Assembly: GCF_001625305.1 (NCBI RefSeq)
Contig: NW_017802603.1
Coordinates: 101,062 to 165,061, forward strand
Direction: 5' to 3'
DNA: 64,000 bases
Origin: Branchiostoma belcheri
Taxonomy: Eukaryota; Chordata; Leptocardii; Amphioxiformes; Branchiostomatidae
The notes under the pieces are model-generated. The model worked only from the letters and a program-made list of their open reading frames with translations, searched no databases and had not been told where the DNA came from. A program made the translations under genes and the position numbers. Of this stretch, positions 37,901 through 50,100 are shown one piece after another (position 1 is the stretch's first letter; every line of letters starts with the position of its first letter).

Positions 37901-40900
37901 CAAAATTTTGGGTAATTCCTATAGGTAGTGGGGGGCAAAAAAGCAAACTTGTGGACCATGTTTTCCAATGTAGTTTTTCTGGTTCTTTGGCAATCATTGT
38001 AAAATGTAAGGCTTAGCGTACATACCTGACTTGGCAGGAGGTTGCAGCAGCAAATTCAAGTCTGCTAATCAGCCAGTTTGAAACTCACATTTTGTAGCCT
38101 CAAGCACCTTAAGACTCCCCTGGTAGTGATCGAAAAACACCAGAGGAGACATCAGGGGCCCATTAGGAGCTGGTTGTTCCTTAGCTAAATGAAGGGGTCC
38201 TGCCCATGGATTTATCCATCATCCAGCAAGTGTCATTGAAAATGGATAATGCTTAGGATAATGCTTAATTGCCAAAGTTATTCTGAAAGTTAACTGGTTT
38301 TGTGTGAACACTCTCCCCGTTAGGGTAGTCTTTTGGGCCCAAAATATATTGAGTTTGGATTTGTCTGGCAGGGAGAGGGTATAAGTGTCTGGCCTGTAAA
38401 AATACTTGAACATTAAGTTACGTCCAGCTCCATGAATATGTTATGTGCCACACTTACTGAATTACTGAAGAGCAATTTTCCTGATTGAGTAACATGCTTC
38501 TACTTTAGTGCCATCAATACTGAATAAGTTGAACTTTGCTGCTTTTTTCTCCATTGAACTACATGTATGTCTTCTTCAATTCTTTAACATTTTTCCTTTT
38601 ACCTTACAAGGCCCAAGGCTTGCTAAAAAGGTGTGGAATATTCAACTGTCTACATTTTACACTAATGCTCATTGCAATGGGAAATATGTTGGACCAGGCA
38701 GATGTATATCAGTCTTCTTTGTGTCAATAAAGAATTTTTTTTTTTAAGTCTTTGATATTGTTGGTAGTGTTTTGTAATACCAGCTTACTTCTTGCGCAGA
38801 TGCAACAGCTTTTCTGGCACCAGTGACTAGACTAGCAGACTTGCTCGCATAGCAAATTGCCAATGGTAACAGCATGAGTCAGATGGGAAAGATTAAGTTA
38901 ATGATGGTGTTTAAATCCAAGCAATATTACAGCAGATGTACACTGAGGAAAATGGGATTGTACGTATGTGCAACCCATTCAAATAACCCTGAGGGTTCTG
39001 TCCTCACTGAGTGTTCCACAGGGATGTATCATATGGTAAAACAACTTATGCCACAGTGCCCCACTACTTGGTTTTACGACTGCACACGTGCGTTGTGTAC
39101 GGAAAAGTGTGTGGATGTGTTGGTGTAGAGCATCGTTGTACAAAACAGGTAAATCCACCATCTGCTGATACCAATAACAACAGTTACTGCATGATAAGCC
39201 ATGTTGCTCCCGACACGCCAGGTTTCATAAATCCCTCTAATATCTCAAAGGCTGCAAAGATTATAATCACAGTGTTAATCTTACAATAATTGGGACTCAA
39301 TGACATCATGATAGATTATGTTTTCTAAATGATGCACATTGTCTTCAGTGGGAGGGGTGTAACTTAATTGGTTGGGAGAAATATGTCTGACTTTTAAGTG
39401 ATTGATTGCATGTTGTTTATTGTTTTGTGACAGCATAAACAATGTAAAATATATTGTAGCTTATTGTGTGTGATTAATAAGTTTGTGGACATGGTAGATA
39501 GGACAGACTCCTCCTGATATGCAGCTAACACTTTTCTGTGGATACGGCCTGTATTAAATCAATAAATCAAAATGCTGTGCTTATTTATATGCAGCCTGTG
39601 CATCACTGCCTGTCGGCACATAACCAATTTGATGGTATCACAGCCAGTTTTATATTAGGGTGTTTTATAAAACAGTGTGTGTTGAAGTGGGAGGGGGGGC
39701 TAACAGTTACCAAGGGACAAGGGCATAGAATGTACAAGTACAGTAGTAACTATTAGGTAATGATGGGATAGGGGTGTTAGCAAGTTTGTTTCCCAGTGTA
39801 TTGTCAACTTTATTAGACTTTCATAACTTTATCAGAGTTTCCATAGCCCAGGTATAGCAAACTGTACTGTCTAGTGGACCAACTCCCCTGGCATGTTAGC
39901 CCTCTATTTGGCCAATTTCTACTCTTTCCAGCCACCTCCCGAAACCTGGTAGAGGCTAGACTTTCAAGATGTATTTAGCTGTTTCCACATCAATAAAATT
40001 CTGTAAAGTAAGCTATGTACTTTGTTTTCAGTGCTTTTCTGTGGGCTAATATGGTCTCGATGGTTAAATGCAGCTTCTGCAAGTGACTACACATTTTGAT
40101 AAATCACAACATTTATCCTCTAGTATCAAAGATGTTGGAAAATTGCTTTCCTTCAGGTACAATATCACGCTACTGGTCTTATGATTTTCAATCTTGTGTG
40201 CAGTCTCTGTAGCAGTTAGGGCAGGAAGCAAATCAATCTGGTTTTGAAGGGTAAACCAGGCAGTTAGTCAAAGCAGCCTGCATGATGCCAACTGACTTAT
40301 TTCTTTCCAAATTTCCAGTGGAGATTAACAACCCTCTTCATGTTTTCTAATCAGTGAGTTCCTGTCTTAGATTGGGAGGCAATTCATTGTCTTATGTTCC
40401 ACGAACAAGCTTGACAACCACTCATCAGTGTTTGGGGGGTAGGATTGTAATTTAAGGTTTTGATATTAGAAAAAACATTTCGTATCGACTTTTTTCATTA
40501 GAGAGAAACAATCAGGCAAATTCTTCCCTCAGATTCACAATTATTCCTCCCTCTCCTCTTGAATATTTCCTTTCATTTTCACGCCAGAAGCAGATAGCCT
40601 GATTTTTCTTGACCAGTGGACAAGAAAGATACCCCATGGAGAAATGTACATGTAGATGTTAACTCTGCTGTTGTTGGAATCACCATTGTCCGGGGGTAAT
40701 GAGGTGTGGTTGCTGTTGCTGAAGCCCTCTGGTACCCAGACAGGTTGATAGCGGAATGTGTTTCAAAGGGTGAAGCAAAATTATCCTACACTGTATCTCT
40801 CTCACTGGTGTCTCACACTTTGTGGCTTGAAAGATGGTTGGACTGTCAGAATATATCATTGTCTAAGCCTGTGCTGTCAAATTGCACATACTGTATTTCA

Positions 40901-41215
40901 AATTGTAGAAGACAAGGAAGTGTTGCATCTGTATCTTAGATTTTTTAAATATTTCTATCTCTTCTATTGAGAAGCTTAAGGTTGGACAGTAAGTTTATTT
41001 GTGACATCCAGCTTTTATTGGATAGATGTCATAGATTTGCGTCAGATTGATTTTCTGCTGTAAGACAAGTATTGTATTTTTGGCAACTGAGACTGTCCCC
41101 AGAATGATGTAGGTCAGATAGCACCGGCACATATTATGTCAGCACTGCTGTCATCACCTTTTCTTTTGCTAGCCATATACCTGTCTCATAAACATCTTTT
41201 ATTTCCTCTGCCTAA
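34956..41215. other. Long spacer, no supported gene
   Basis: About 6 kb of AT-rich sequence with many small ORFs and no recognisable protein. Moderately GC-richer patches occur near 37220-37290, 38030-38230 and 40200-40720 and could be minor CNEs, but the contrast is weak. TACATGTA words occur near 36507, 36644, 36847, 37550, 38562 and 40647. A T-run follows AATAAAG near 38727. Confidence 0.5.
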
Positions 41216-41512
41216 CTAAATGAGGACATCTCTAACCATCTAGAACTGGTGCAGCCATTCTTCGCCTTGCGAGATGTCAAGGGTCAGAGCGCCATTAAGT
41301 TTGTAAGGAATGATTCTCAGCTGTCAACCTACACGTCATTCTTTACAATGACTCTATCTGGAGACCAATTTGTTCTTTATGAGTTTGCTTTGAAGGATGA
41401 AGTTCCAGCAGAAGTAGGTGTAGGTCAGTTGGGTTGTAACGTTATATCACAGACTTTATTGAACATGTACTGGATGCACGCCCCAAACTGCATCCCAGCA
41501 CTTGGCTTCTAG
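41216..41512 (+). CDS. Exon-like ORF, product unknown (weak)
   Basis: Between an in-frame TAA at 41213 and a TAG at 41510 there is a 98-codon frame of protein-like composition: LNEDISNHLELVQPFFALRD, then charged and aromatic residues evenly mixed. Candidate acceptors are the AG at 41223-41224 and the TAG at 41241-41243, both downstream of a short pyrimidine stretch with a taac branch-like motif. A possible donor is GTAG|GTCAGT near 41422. There is no ATG near the start, so if real it would be an internal or terminal exon. I do not recognise the family. Confidence 0.17.
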   Translation, partial: LNEDISNHLELVQPFFALRDVKGQSAIKFVRNDSQLSTYTSFFTMTLSGDQFVLYEFALKDEVPAEVGVGQLGCNVISQTLLNMYWMHAPNCIPALGF

Positions 41513-41892
41513 ACAAATGGACAGATGGTTAGCTATCAGTGAGGCAGTCTAATGCAGTGTCGTTCCATTTTGTATATTGCTACTAGTATTGACGGTGGTT
41601 GTATATGGTGGTTTTACATTTGCGGTACCAAGGCTAATTGCCTGCACTCTAACTTACTAGTGTGTCGGTGAAAGTTTGGTGATGAAGCATCAGATTCTAT
41701 AGATTTCCAAAGCTCATAATTCAAAAGTAGACCCAGGATGAGATACCATTCGCACGCCAGCAGGTTGTCCATGTTTTCTACTGTCAAAGGTCAGGGCTAG
41801 AGTAAGAACAATAGTGCCAACTCTGCCCAAGTGTGTTCATATTTATGCATTGTTATCAGAGGGAAAAAAGGGAATAGAATAAAGGGGTAGGG

Positions 41893-42026
41893 TAATCTCC
41901 AAGTAGATCCTACGGTGGCAACGCTATGACCATTGGCCAAAGGAGAGACCATTAGCCACTGAAGCTAATGGTCACGCCTTCACCAATGGTTACAGCTTTG
42001 CCACCGTAGGATCTGCTTGGAGATTA
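41893..42026. mobile_element. Foldback element with about 60-bp imperfect arms
   Basis: The left arm starts TAATCTCCAAGTAGATCCTA and the right arm is its reverse complement with one mismatch in the outer 29 bases. Similarity continues inward (ACCATTGG, GACCATTAGC) with roughly ten differences over about 63 bases. The element is 134 bp, noncoding and nearly symmetrical. Ends of TA could be a TA target duplication, which would fit a Tc1/mariner-type MITE, but because the ends are themselves palindromic this cannot be decided. From memory it resembles a common amphioxus repeat; unverified. Confidence 0.78.
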
Positions 42027-42109
42027 GGGTTGGGGGCGGGTATTTTACAGGCATATTTTGAAATCTAGGTGTCATATTTTTATTCTTTTGTAGTCAACTT
42101 TGTGTTAGG

Positions 42110-42720
42110 ACCCATTCTGTCTGCTTGTTAGTTTTGCCATCTAATGCACCATCTGCAGGCTAACTCTAATGAGGATTAACCCTCCCCCTACTGTCTGCTG
42201 CTATACTAACAAAGACAAATTCGGGTGTCTGGGGAGGCCTGTAACAAAGGGAAAGTTAATGGAAACTGATTATGGTGCCCGTCTCTTGCAATGCTATAAT
42301 TTGTTTCACTTTGTGTCAGCACAATTGCTGAGTTAAACGTGCTTCGAATGTGGACCCTCGTGCCAGGCATTATCTGTACCAGACGTATCCTCACCCTTGG
42401 GGCAATAAAGAGTTTGGATCCATATTGTCAATCGTTACACTGTAGCTCAAAGGTAATTACACAATTGTCAGCTAAGCAATCTACCTGACGTTAATCCATC
42501 CCTAACTCAAGCCATTTTGTTTGATGCTGCCAATATTATTAATAATGTAGGAGTCATCGTAGATATAAAACCCTTAAGTCAGATAACCATTCCTTTCCAT
42601 CACCAATATCTGAGTCAGTTAATCAATATAGCTGATAAACCAGAGAGAGGAAAGTAATGACAAAGTGGCACACAGAGGTTGGTATTGATTATTCATGGTT
42701 GAATGTGTCAATAGAACCCA
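42110..42720. promoter_or_regulatory. Candidate conserved noncoding element cluster
   Basis: About 600 bp dense in homeodomain and other words, including GAGGATTAACC near 42170 (K50-type GGATTA), GGTAATTACAC and TTAATCAATATAGCTGATAA. CpG is retained and no ORF is credible. This block opens the CNE-rich right half of the window. Confidence 0.36.
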
Positions 42721-43298
42721 ATACTGACCTTGAAGACTTCTGGTGTGTGGGCTCGGACTTGTGTCCTTCTGTGTTTTGTGTCCAACCAAGGTAACTGCAG
42801 TTGATACAAAAGTCAGTAGAGGACACTAGAAAACTAGAAAACTAAGATACATACCACCATATAACAAGTTATATTATAGTGGTTTGTTTGTTTTGCCAAT
42901 ATCCAAAACAGGAAATGCAATATAGCAAAATATATCTGATATCATATCATGGTTACATCTGGTACATTTTCAAAGTTTGATGTACTGTAATGGTTTTGCT
43001 GCATGAGAAAGATATGTTAATGTGCTTGAATCCTGTCCAATGGTATAGTCCAGTGTACTTACCTGCAGTTCTTAATGTTATCAGCAGGGGTCATTATTGT
43101 ATGGAGTAACATTGCTGTTTGCATTTCACACCCATACTATGGATAAATTTTAAGTTCTGTGATGAAAAGAAAGGGACCATAAGCTGATATGCTTGCAGGA
43201 TAATAAGACAGGAACATTGTACCAATACCAGAAGTAAAACAATTGCCAGTAGAGTAACTAGGTGTAAGATAAGCAGGTACCTGGATAAGATGGTAATT

Positions 43299-43480
43299 CA
43301 GCACCAGGGAGAGGTCCATATGGATGTGCTAATAGATGGTTGTGGTTAAAAAAAGTTTCAGCACCATGGACAGGATAGCTACTAAGGTGGTTCATTTGCA
43401 ATTGAGGAAGGTCTACGTTTCAGTACCAAGGAAAGGGCTTATGGTTATTGTAGTGTCCATCTGCAGTTCATGGTGTTTTC
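43299..43480 (+). repeat. Weak 60-bp tandem repeat, three units
   Basis: The motif CAGYACCANGGANAGG starts at 43299, 43359 and 43421, a spacing of 60 and 62. The remainder of each unit is only loosely similar. It may be an old tandem duplication; chance is not excluded. Confidence 0.4.
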
Positions 43481-44239
43481 AGTAGGTGGCATCGCTGTAC
43501 TATCTGTAGCAACCAGGTACTTGTTTGCCTTACTCATTCCAGTTACACATCAATGTTTACAGTGGGGTTACCTTTAATGTTTACAGTAATGGTCTTTCTG
43601 AAGGGTAGACTGTATTTGTGGAAATATTTTGCAGAAAATGTATGAATATGTAGATATGAAATAACAACAAAAAAAAGCAATAGATGTCAACACACCACCT
43701 TCTTAGGAGAAAATGTTGGTCATGTAAACAGTCAGAACAAGATTAGATTTCTATTGATTATTGGTTTTTCTGGAGTTACACTGGAAGTTATAAGAGGTCT
43801 TCATATAATTTTGTAATATCTATATTGTATCTAATTATAACAAAGAGCATATCATTATCCATCTTGAGCTAGCCTTGCACATCTAAAAGGAGGGGATTTT
43901 TACCAAAATATACTTTTCAAAACCTAAACTTCCTTATCATGACATTATTGTCTAAGTCACTGATGCATTGCTTTACAAATTTGGCTTGAAGAAAAACGCT
44001 GCTAGTTTTGTTTGCTTTGTTGATAAAGTAGTTGTCACTTTTGTCGGCTTTCAAGTGGTTCATTGCTCATTCCATCAACATCATACACACTAAAGCCTTT
44101 AGACATCCCACCATGGAGTTGTCCCATGTCAGATCTGATGTATGGCACCAGTAATGATGGAGTCTTGTCTGAGCATGGTAAATGCTCATAATGAGCCAAG
44201 TTCTTTATTATCGCCAGTAAATTTTTGTAGATAATGCAC
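43481..44239. other. AT-rich spacer, nothing recognised
   Basis: No gene or repeat supported. Confidence 0.5.
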
Positions 44240-44640
44240 CAAACTGCCGGCTGTAATACACTGGGCTATCACATTCATCTCGCGCAGACGGTGCACCGGG
44301 AAGTCGGCGAGGCAATTGAAAGCGCGGCCGAGATTAATCGGGACACGGTAGTTACAAGCCAACTGACAAGGTAGTTCAATCGTGAGCAGGGTCGGAGCAG
44401 CTCGGGCCGACCTCTGCGTCCACCTGGGAGCAATCCATCTGAAGTGTTTAATTCGGTCGTGTCAGGACTGACAGCGGAGCGATGGGGGCTTAGGGCAGTC
44501 AAACACGGCTCATGGAGGGAGGATTAGGCCCCCGGGATGCAGCTGCACGATTCTTGGCAACTGCCGGCCTCCCCGACATGCAATCCTGCATTTCACAATC
44601 AACACCTGCTGGCTGAAACTCACATGGCGAAAGTGCACCT
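44240..44640. promoter_or_regulatory. CpG-rich island, candidate CNE or promoter
   Basis: The most CpG-rich stretch of the window (for example catctcgcgcagacggtg and gaaagcgcggccgag), in sharp contrast to flanks. It holds the palindrome GATTAATC at 44332-44339 and CAATCAACACCTGC near 44600. A 75-codon minus-strand ORF has low-complexity character and no domain. It could be a strongly constrained enhancer or an unmethylated promoter island; no TATA box or initiator was identified. Confidence 0.4.
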
Positions 44641-45309
44641 TTTTTCACAGAGCAAAGAGAAGTTTTAGGATCACTAGTTAAACTTTATCATGAATACTGC
44701 ACACATCTGTAATGCAGAGAAAGTGGATTTTAGCATCCCACTCTCTCAAGGGTAGGTCAAAGGTGACACTTAAGAGGAAATGGATATCAGAATATGCTTT
44801 TCTTTGATATTAACAACTTAGAGTTAATTTCCCTGAGGGACATAACTAAATATGCCTTAGGTAGATTGAAAATGGCTGTTGTCTTGCCCATATGTTTTTA
44901 TTTGGTATTACTAACTTTTTGATGCTATCTTGGTCCCCTGTTGCCTTGAATATGGACATAAAAATATTCTATATGAGTCATGTATAATTTGAGTACTACA
45001 GAAGGAAATAATGCTACCCAAAGTATACACGTTGCCATATGAAGGAGATTCCTTTTTGCAAATTGTACATATATATATAGCTTTTCCTCTTGTACAGGTG
45101 AAGTGTTACACTAATGCTCAAAATCCTTTTTGAACCGGACTTATCTTAGCAATATTGTGATGATTGCATTTTCCACTGTACACATTCAACCTTTTGTCAG
45201 TACCAGTTCTACAGCATATGTGCACATCCCAACTTCGTTATCACTTTCCCAATCAGGTACCAACATGACAATGCTGTGATAACTTGCCTATTCCACCTAC
45301 ATCAGGTGT
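44641..45309. other. AT-rich spacer, nothing recognised
   Basis: Includes a short (AT)n stretch near 45070. No gene seen. Confidence 0.5.
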
Positions 45310-45550
45310 GCAGTAATCACGTCGCATGCCTCTTTGACGTAAATGCATGGCCTCGGGGATTTTGGAGGGATCTCCTAAACAAATTGTAGGAGACCCCGGC
45401 GCGCTCGTGGACATTACGGAGGGATCTTCCCGAACTTATCCCATCATTTTCTGCAATAATTTACTGGTCTGTCTGGCAGAGGGATTAGTTTTAAAGCCAG
45501 CAGGCTGTCAGTTTGATGGTTCTTTACTAAAACTGCAGTTTGGTCAAGGC
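45310..45550. promoter_or_regulatory. Candidate conserved noncoding element with stem-loop
   Basis: CpG-retaining island (cccggcgcgctcgtgg). At 45367-45397, GGGATCTCCTA pairs with TAGGAGACCC across a 9-base loop with one bulge. The 72-codon ORF over it has no domain. Whether the stem acts as RNA or as a paired protein site is unknown. Confidence 0.32.
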
Positions 45551-47469
45551 AGACCAGGGAAGTAACATTTAAAGTCATTTATTCAAGTTGTTGATTTTTA
45601 GATATCAAGGAAATCTTTAGACAATGAATAATATACAATGAATGTGTTAATGTCGCACTAAGTTCTTCTCCATGGATTGGCCTTAAATTTTGGTAACATG
45701 TTTGCAAACAATGCATGGTTTTTCATTTTAATGTTTATGCTTATCAAGTACCTTGTTTTAGGTTTTTTAATCTATAATACATTATTTTCCTGACTAATTC
45801 ACATTAAGATTACATGACATGGAATTCAGCTAAATCATCTGTATAGTTTGGGCTGTTGTTTTGTTATTTCATCTGAATTCACAAAGAACAAAGAAAAGAC
45901 TGCTGCCCTAATTGATAATGCCAACTGAATACATCGCTCCCTCTGCATAGAGGGTTAAAAACGTGACCCAATTTTCCATGGTGGCCCAAATCTGACAACT
46001 CCAAATCAAGTCTGTGTGTAGAATTGACAGGCCAGGATGGATGAGACAGCTAAGGGTAAGTGATCATAGAACAGAAAGGTTGCAGACTTGTAGCTAAGTG
46101 GCCTACATGTGGATGATGCCCCACTATTACATGCAGTGTCACTAAAGGACACTGTTCATCAACAAAGGGCAGAGTTGCCTGATAAGTATTCCATGTAATA
46201 AAGCTACTGCAGAGCATGACTTGGTATGAAATTGTCGGCTGTGCTTCGGTCAAAGGAAGGGAAGGTTACCTTAAAACAGTTCTGGTTTAAATGCTTAAAG
46301 ACATTTGAAGGTTTAGCTTATTTTTTTACCTACAGATGTACAGTGTTATGTAAAACATAAAAATCATAATTTGCTAGTTATAACAAATCTTCCATTTTCT
46401 CATTCTGAAATTAATGTTTCAGCCTTCTGTCATCTCCAGTCAGCAATTCAGGTATTATCCTTTGCACCTTTACTACTGCAATGCTTCAGGGAGACCATAA
46501 TCAAATCAGCTGAAAGATGAGGAGCTAAGGATACATATATAGAACGACTGACAACAGAAGAAAAAAATTTGATACCTGCAGAAATGTGATTAGATGAATT
46601 CAAATTACCATAGCTTTTATCATGTCGTGATATATCCCTTTCTTGCTGTAATAGTTCTATTGTCAAAAAGATTTAGAGCAATATTCACCACTACTGAAAA
46701 TGGACTTGGTAAATTGTAATAAGAAAAGGTGTGTATGTAGGGCAAATATTTTTTCAGGTGAGCAGCTTTTTTGTTGCTGTGCTCCTTCTTCTGTTGAGTT
46801 CTTTGTAGATTTTCCTTATAAACTTTTTATCTCCATTTTCACACAGCAACCCTCCCCCATCATTCCTGGTCAGTCTGGCATTTTGGATTCATGACTGACA
46901 TGAATATGAAGTCCTGCTACTCTGTAATATCTTTAAATGCAGAACAGTGTTGGTTCTAGAGACATGACAGCTCGGTGGTCAGTATGATTGATGATAAACG
47001 AGACACAAATCTCTCTGCACTTGATTGGCCCTGATTAAATTTTTGTGGACAAGCTGCATTAACAAGCGTTAATAGTGGAACCTTCTCTGTGGTCATCCCT
47101 ACAGAAAGGTCAGAACCACTAATCAAAACACTTCCTGCCACCAGTTTGATTGATGATGGCAGTAAATGTTTAATTCATCGTCCTCAAAAACTTGGATTTA
47201 GAGAAAAATGGGGGTAACTGGTTTTCAACCTTCTTTTGAGATGCTTAGATACTGGTGAAATGTAAGGGCTCCATGCAGTGGACGTTTTGTATTGTAGTTT
47301 TTTTCTTTCCTAAGCTTCAACCGGTGTTTTAGGGGCATGACACTAATAAAAAAGAATGACATTGGCCGGTATGATAAATGATGAAGAGAGAAGGCAATTT
47401 GAGCTCAATATCTCCAATCAATAGTACACCATTCCATTGAGGTATCTGGGAAACATGGAGTACTAGCAG
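45551..47469. other. Spacer, no supported gene
   Basis: AT-rich background with short ORFs (73 codons or fewer) on both strands. None has a recognisable domain. Confidence 0.5.
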
Positions 47470-47660
47470 TAATTGCCCACCCAAAGCCCTATTTGTCAAA
47501 ATCACAGGCGCCACCCAGGGCACACTGGTCAACATCACGGGATTGCTCAATGCTACAAATTGTAGGCGGAATGTACTGAGATTGACAAAACCATTGGTCT
47601 AGGATGGAGACGGCTCAATGTCAGCAGTTCCGTGCCACAATGAGCGCTGTGTTGTCAGTC
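47470..47660. promoter_or_regulatory. Candidate conserved noncoding element
   Basis: Balanced-composition block with retained CpG and words such as GTCAAAATCACAGGCGCC and ACATCACGGGATTG. No credible ORF. Confidence 0.26.
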
Positions 47661-48719
47661 TAGCAACAAAGTACATGTTTTCAGGCCCACAGTTTGCAGT
47701 GTTACTGGGGCTGAATCAATTGATAAGGAATGTGCAAATAGATACTGCCAATGTTGGTGCAACATTTGCAGCTGCAATATAGGGAGGGTAGCAAGGGGGC
47801 AGGGTTGTACTGCATTTTCTTATCTTTATGTATGGAGTTACAGGACTGTGTACATGATCAATCAGAGGCTGTCTGGAAACCTTTTCCTGTGATGAACATT
47901 CTGTCAGTAGCATGATATGATATACATGATGTACATAGTTTTTTCTAAGTTGTTACTTTGATCATTTGCTTTCTACAAGCACAGAAAAAATGTTTACGAA
48001 GTGATTGATCAAATGTGTGCCAAATAAGATTTTGCACAATGACATGTTCCTGATCTATTTGACCATGAACCTTTTGAGAGGTAACATGATATGGAAGTGA
48101 TATCAGAGTAACCATTTTTTGTTGGTTTCTCAAAAATGTTTTAGATTTGTGCTGACCTGTTTTTCAAAATTGGAGTCACAGATACATTGGGTCTATTTTC
48201 AAAACTGACTTACAATGTACATACAGAGAATGTGTGTATAATTTCTATAATTAATCAAGCTATTTCATTAGCTTTGCCTTGCTACTACTGGCATACTTTG
48301 TTATTGTTGTTTATGTGTTGTAGCCTAAAAATTTGTACAGAATCTGCAATTTACCTTTTTCATTTTTCAGACACACCTGATATCAATAATATTATGCCAT
48401 TTTCCCTTCTAATTTTCCTGTGAAAAATGGGTGTAATAAAACGTTTGAAATTAATTGACTGGTTTCTACCTGTTTCTGTCTGTGTAACTGTTGTTCCAGC
48501 AGCCAATCATCATACACATGAAACACTTCACCGTTTATCTGCATCTCGATTCTATTGCTGTAGGAGAGAAAGATGAAATTTTTATAGATATGAGCATTTA
48601 ATTATTTTTTCTAATAGAATCATTATTGCAAAAATCTCATTATGTAACCATTGGCATGAGAAGCTTTAAAATTAAATTCCTCCTTGTTATGATATTCCAG
48701 TTTGGTAAAATTCCCAACC
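47661..48719. other. AT-rich spacer, nothing recognised
   Basis: No gene or repeat array. A 78-codon ORF at 48187-48423 is hydrophobic and shows no domain. Confidence 0.5.
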
Positions 48720-49080
48720 TATCATTTACCAGAAACAATTAGCTGCCTTATCCCTGCTGGCCACAGATGGGAGGGGGGCTTTAACTGTTCTGTCAAGCTC
48801 TGTCATTTCTCATTAACTAATGTCTTAATCCTCAGCCACCGGGGAGCTCAGCTTTTTAACTACTAATTGAAGCGTTTTCAAGCTTTAATTGATCCATTCA
48901 CACAAGGGAGGCCATGGCTGTGCCTGTGGCTGTCTGCTTTAATTTATGCTAACACTCCCCACACAAGAGCAGCTTGGGTAAGCAGCCCAGCCTGCTGTAT
49001 CAATATAGGAGCAGGTGCTTCATTTGTTTCTCTTGAAAAGCTTCCATTTTGTAACAACTGTGTTGTGTGGATATACAGAT
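48720..49080. promoter_or_regulatory. Candidate conserved noncoding element
   Basis: Contains repeated homeodomain cores: CTAATTGAAG near 48863 and CTTTAATTGATCC about 20 bases on, with further GC-richer words after them. A 72-codon ORF crosses the block but shows no domain. Enhancer role inferred. Confidence 0.32.
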
Positions 49081-49719
49081 TTTAGTTGAAAAAAGGTAAT
49101 CAAACCACAGCGCATGATATATACATTATGGTTTTTACGATTATGTTAATGTGAATCACCGAAGGATTTTTGTTATGATGACTTTACAGATGGTTTAACC
49201 CATTACACAATTAGTAACGGTTATCTTGCTTTCAGAAAATAATATTTCATTGGATGACAAACAAAATCCTGAGAGACAATGCAAGCAATTCATTTCATAA
49301 AACTGGAAAAGAAGTACGTGTACAGTATTTTGTTATTTAGCATTATTTAAGAACCTTTTTGTAAGTGTTTTTCTGTGATTCAATGATTTTGGCATGGTTG
49401 GATCATATAGCATGACTACATGCCACCAGTCTTAGAGAGATACAGGCTTCTAAAACTGCTTTAGGTGTCAGTGTGTAACAGAGTACTAACAGTATCCGGT
49501 ATTTACAATGTCTTCAGTACCCACGCCATCTTAAGTGAACTACTTTGGGAAGAATGATTGTAGCAATGACTGACTTCTTAAATCTCCTGAACAGGCCTGT
49601 AGAAAACTGCTATACACATCACCAAGATAAAAGCTAATAGAAGGAATGCACATTACTACTATGCTCATTTCACTTTAATGCACTTCCTCAATGCACAAGG
49701 TATAATTCGCAAAACTTTT
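49081..49719. other. AT-rich spacer, nothing recognised
   Basis: No gene or repeat seen. Confidence 0.5.
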
Positions 49720-50100
49720 TAACTTAAGAAATAGCCATAATCGTTGATTAAAACATGCTCCCAGCACATTAAAACACACGAGTAGACACAATTGATGCCC
49801 ACGATTGGCTCCTTGAAAACTCTATTAACGTCTTTAATTACTGCATGTTTGCGGAACAGGCTTTTGCACCCATGCTTGACGAGGCTTAATTGAGATATCA
49901 TGGGCTAATTGACAGGTTGTGATGCATGTCTATTGAACATTGTTCCTGGTCCTCTGAGCCTCCACGGAAAGAAGCCTTTTACAGAGAGGGCAGGAGGTTG
50001 TTAACAAATGGGGTTTCATGCATAAAATATGTAAATTCATCAGAGCCCTCTGACCCCGCAGGATTCGGCATGATTTTCTGATGACTTAAAAGTGTGTGGA
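49720..50100. promoter_or_regulatory. Candidate conserved noncoding element with Meis-like and POU-like words
   Basis: Motif-dense block. TAATTGACAG at 49906-49915 is one base from the Pbx-Meis/Prep composite TGATTGACAG. ATGCATAAAATATGTAAAT at 50018-50036 contains ATGTAAAT, one base from the POU octamer ATGCAAAT. Several TTAATT words and ATTGTTC (Sox-like) lie between. No coding frame of note. Confidence 0.36.
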
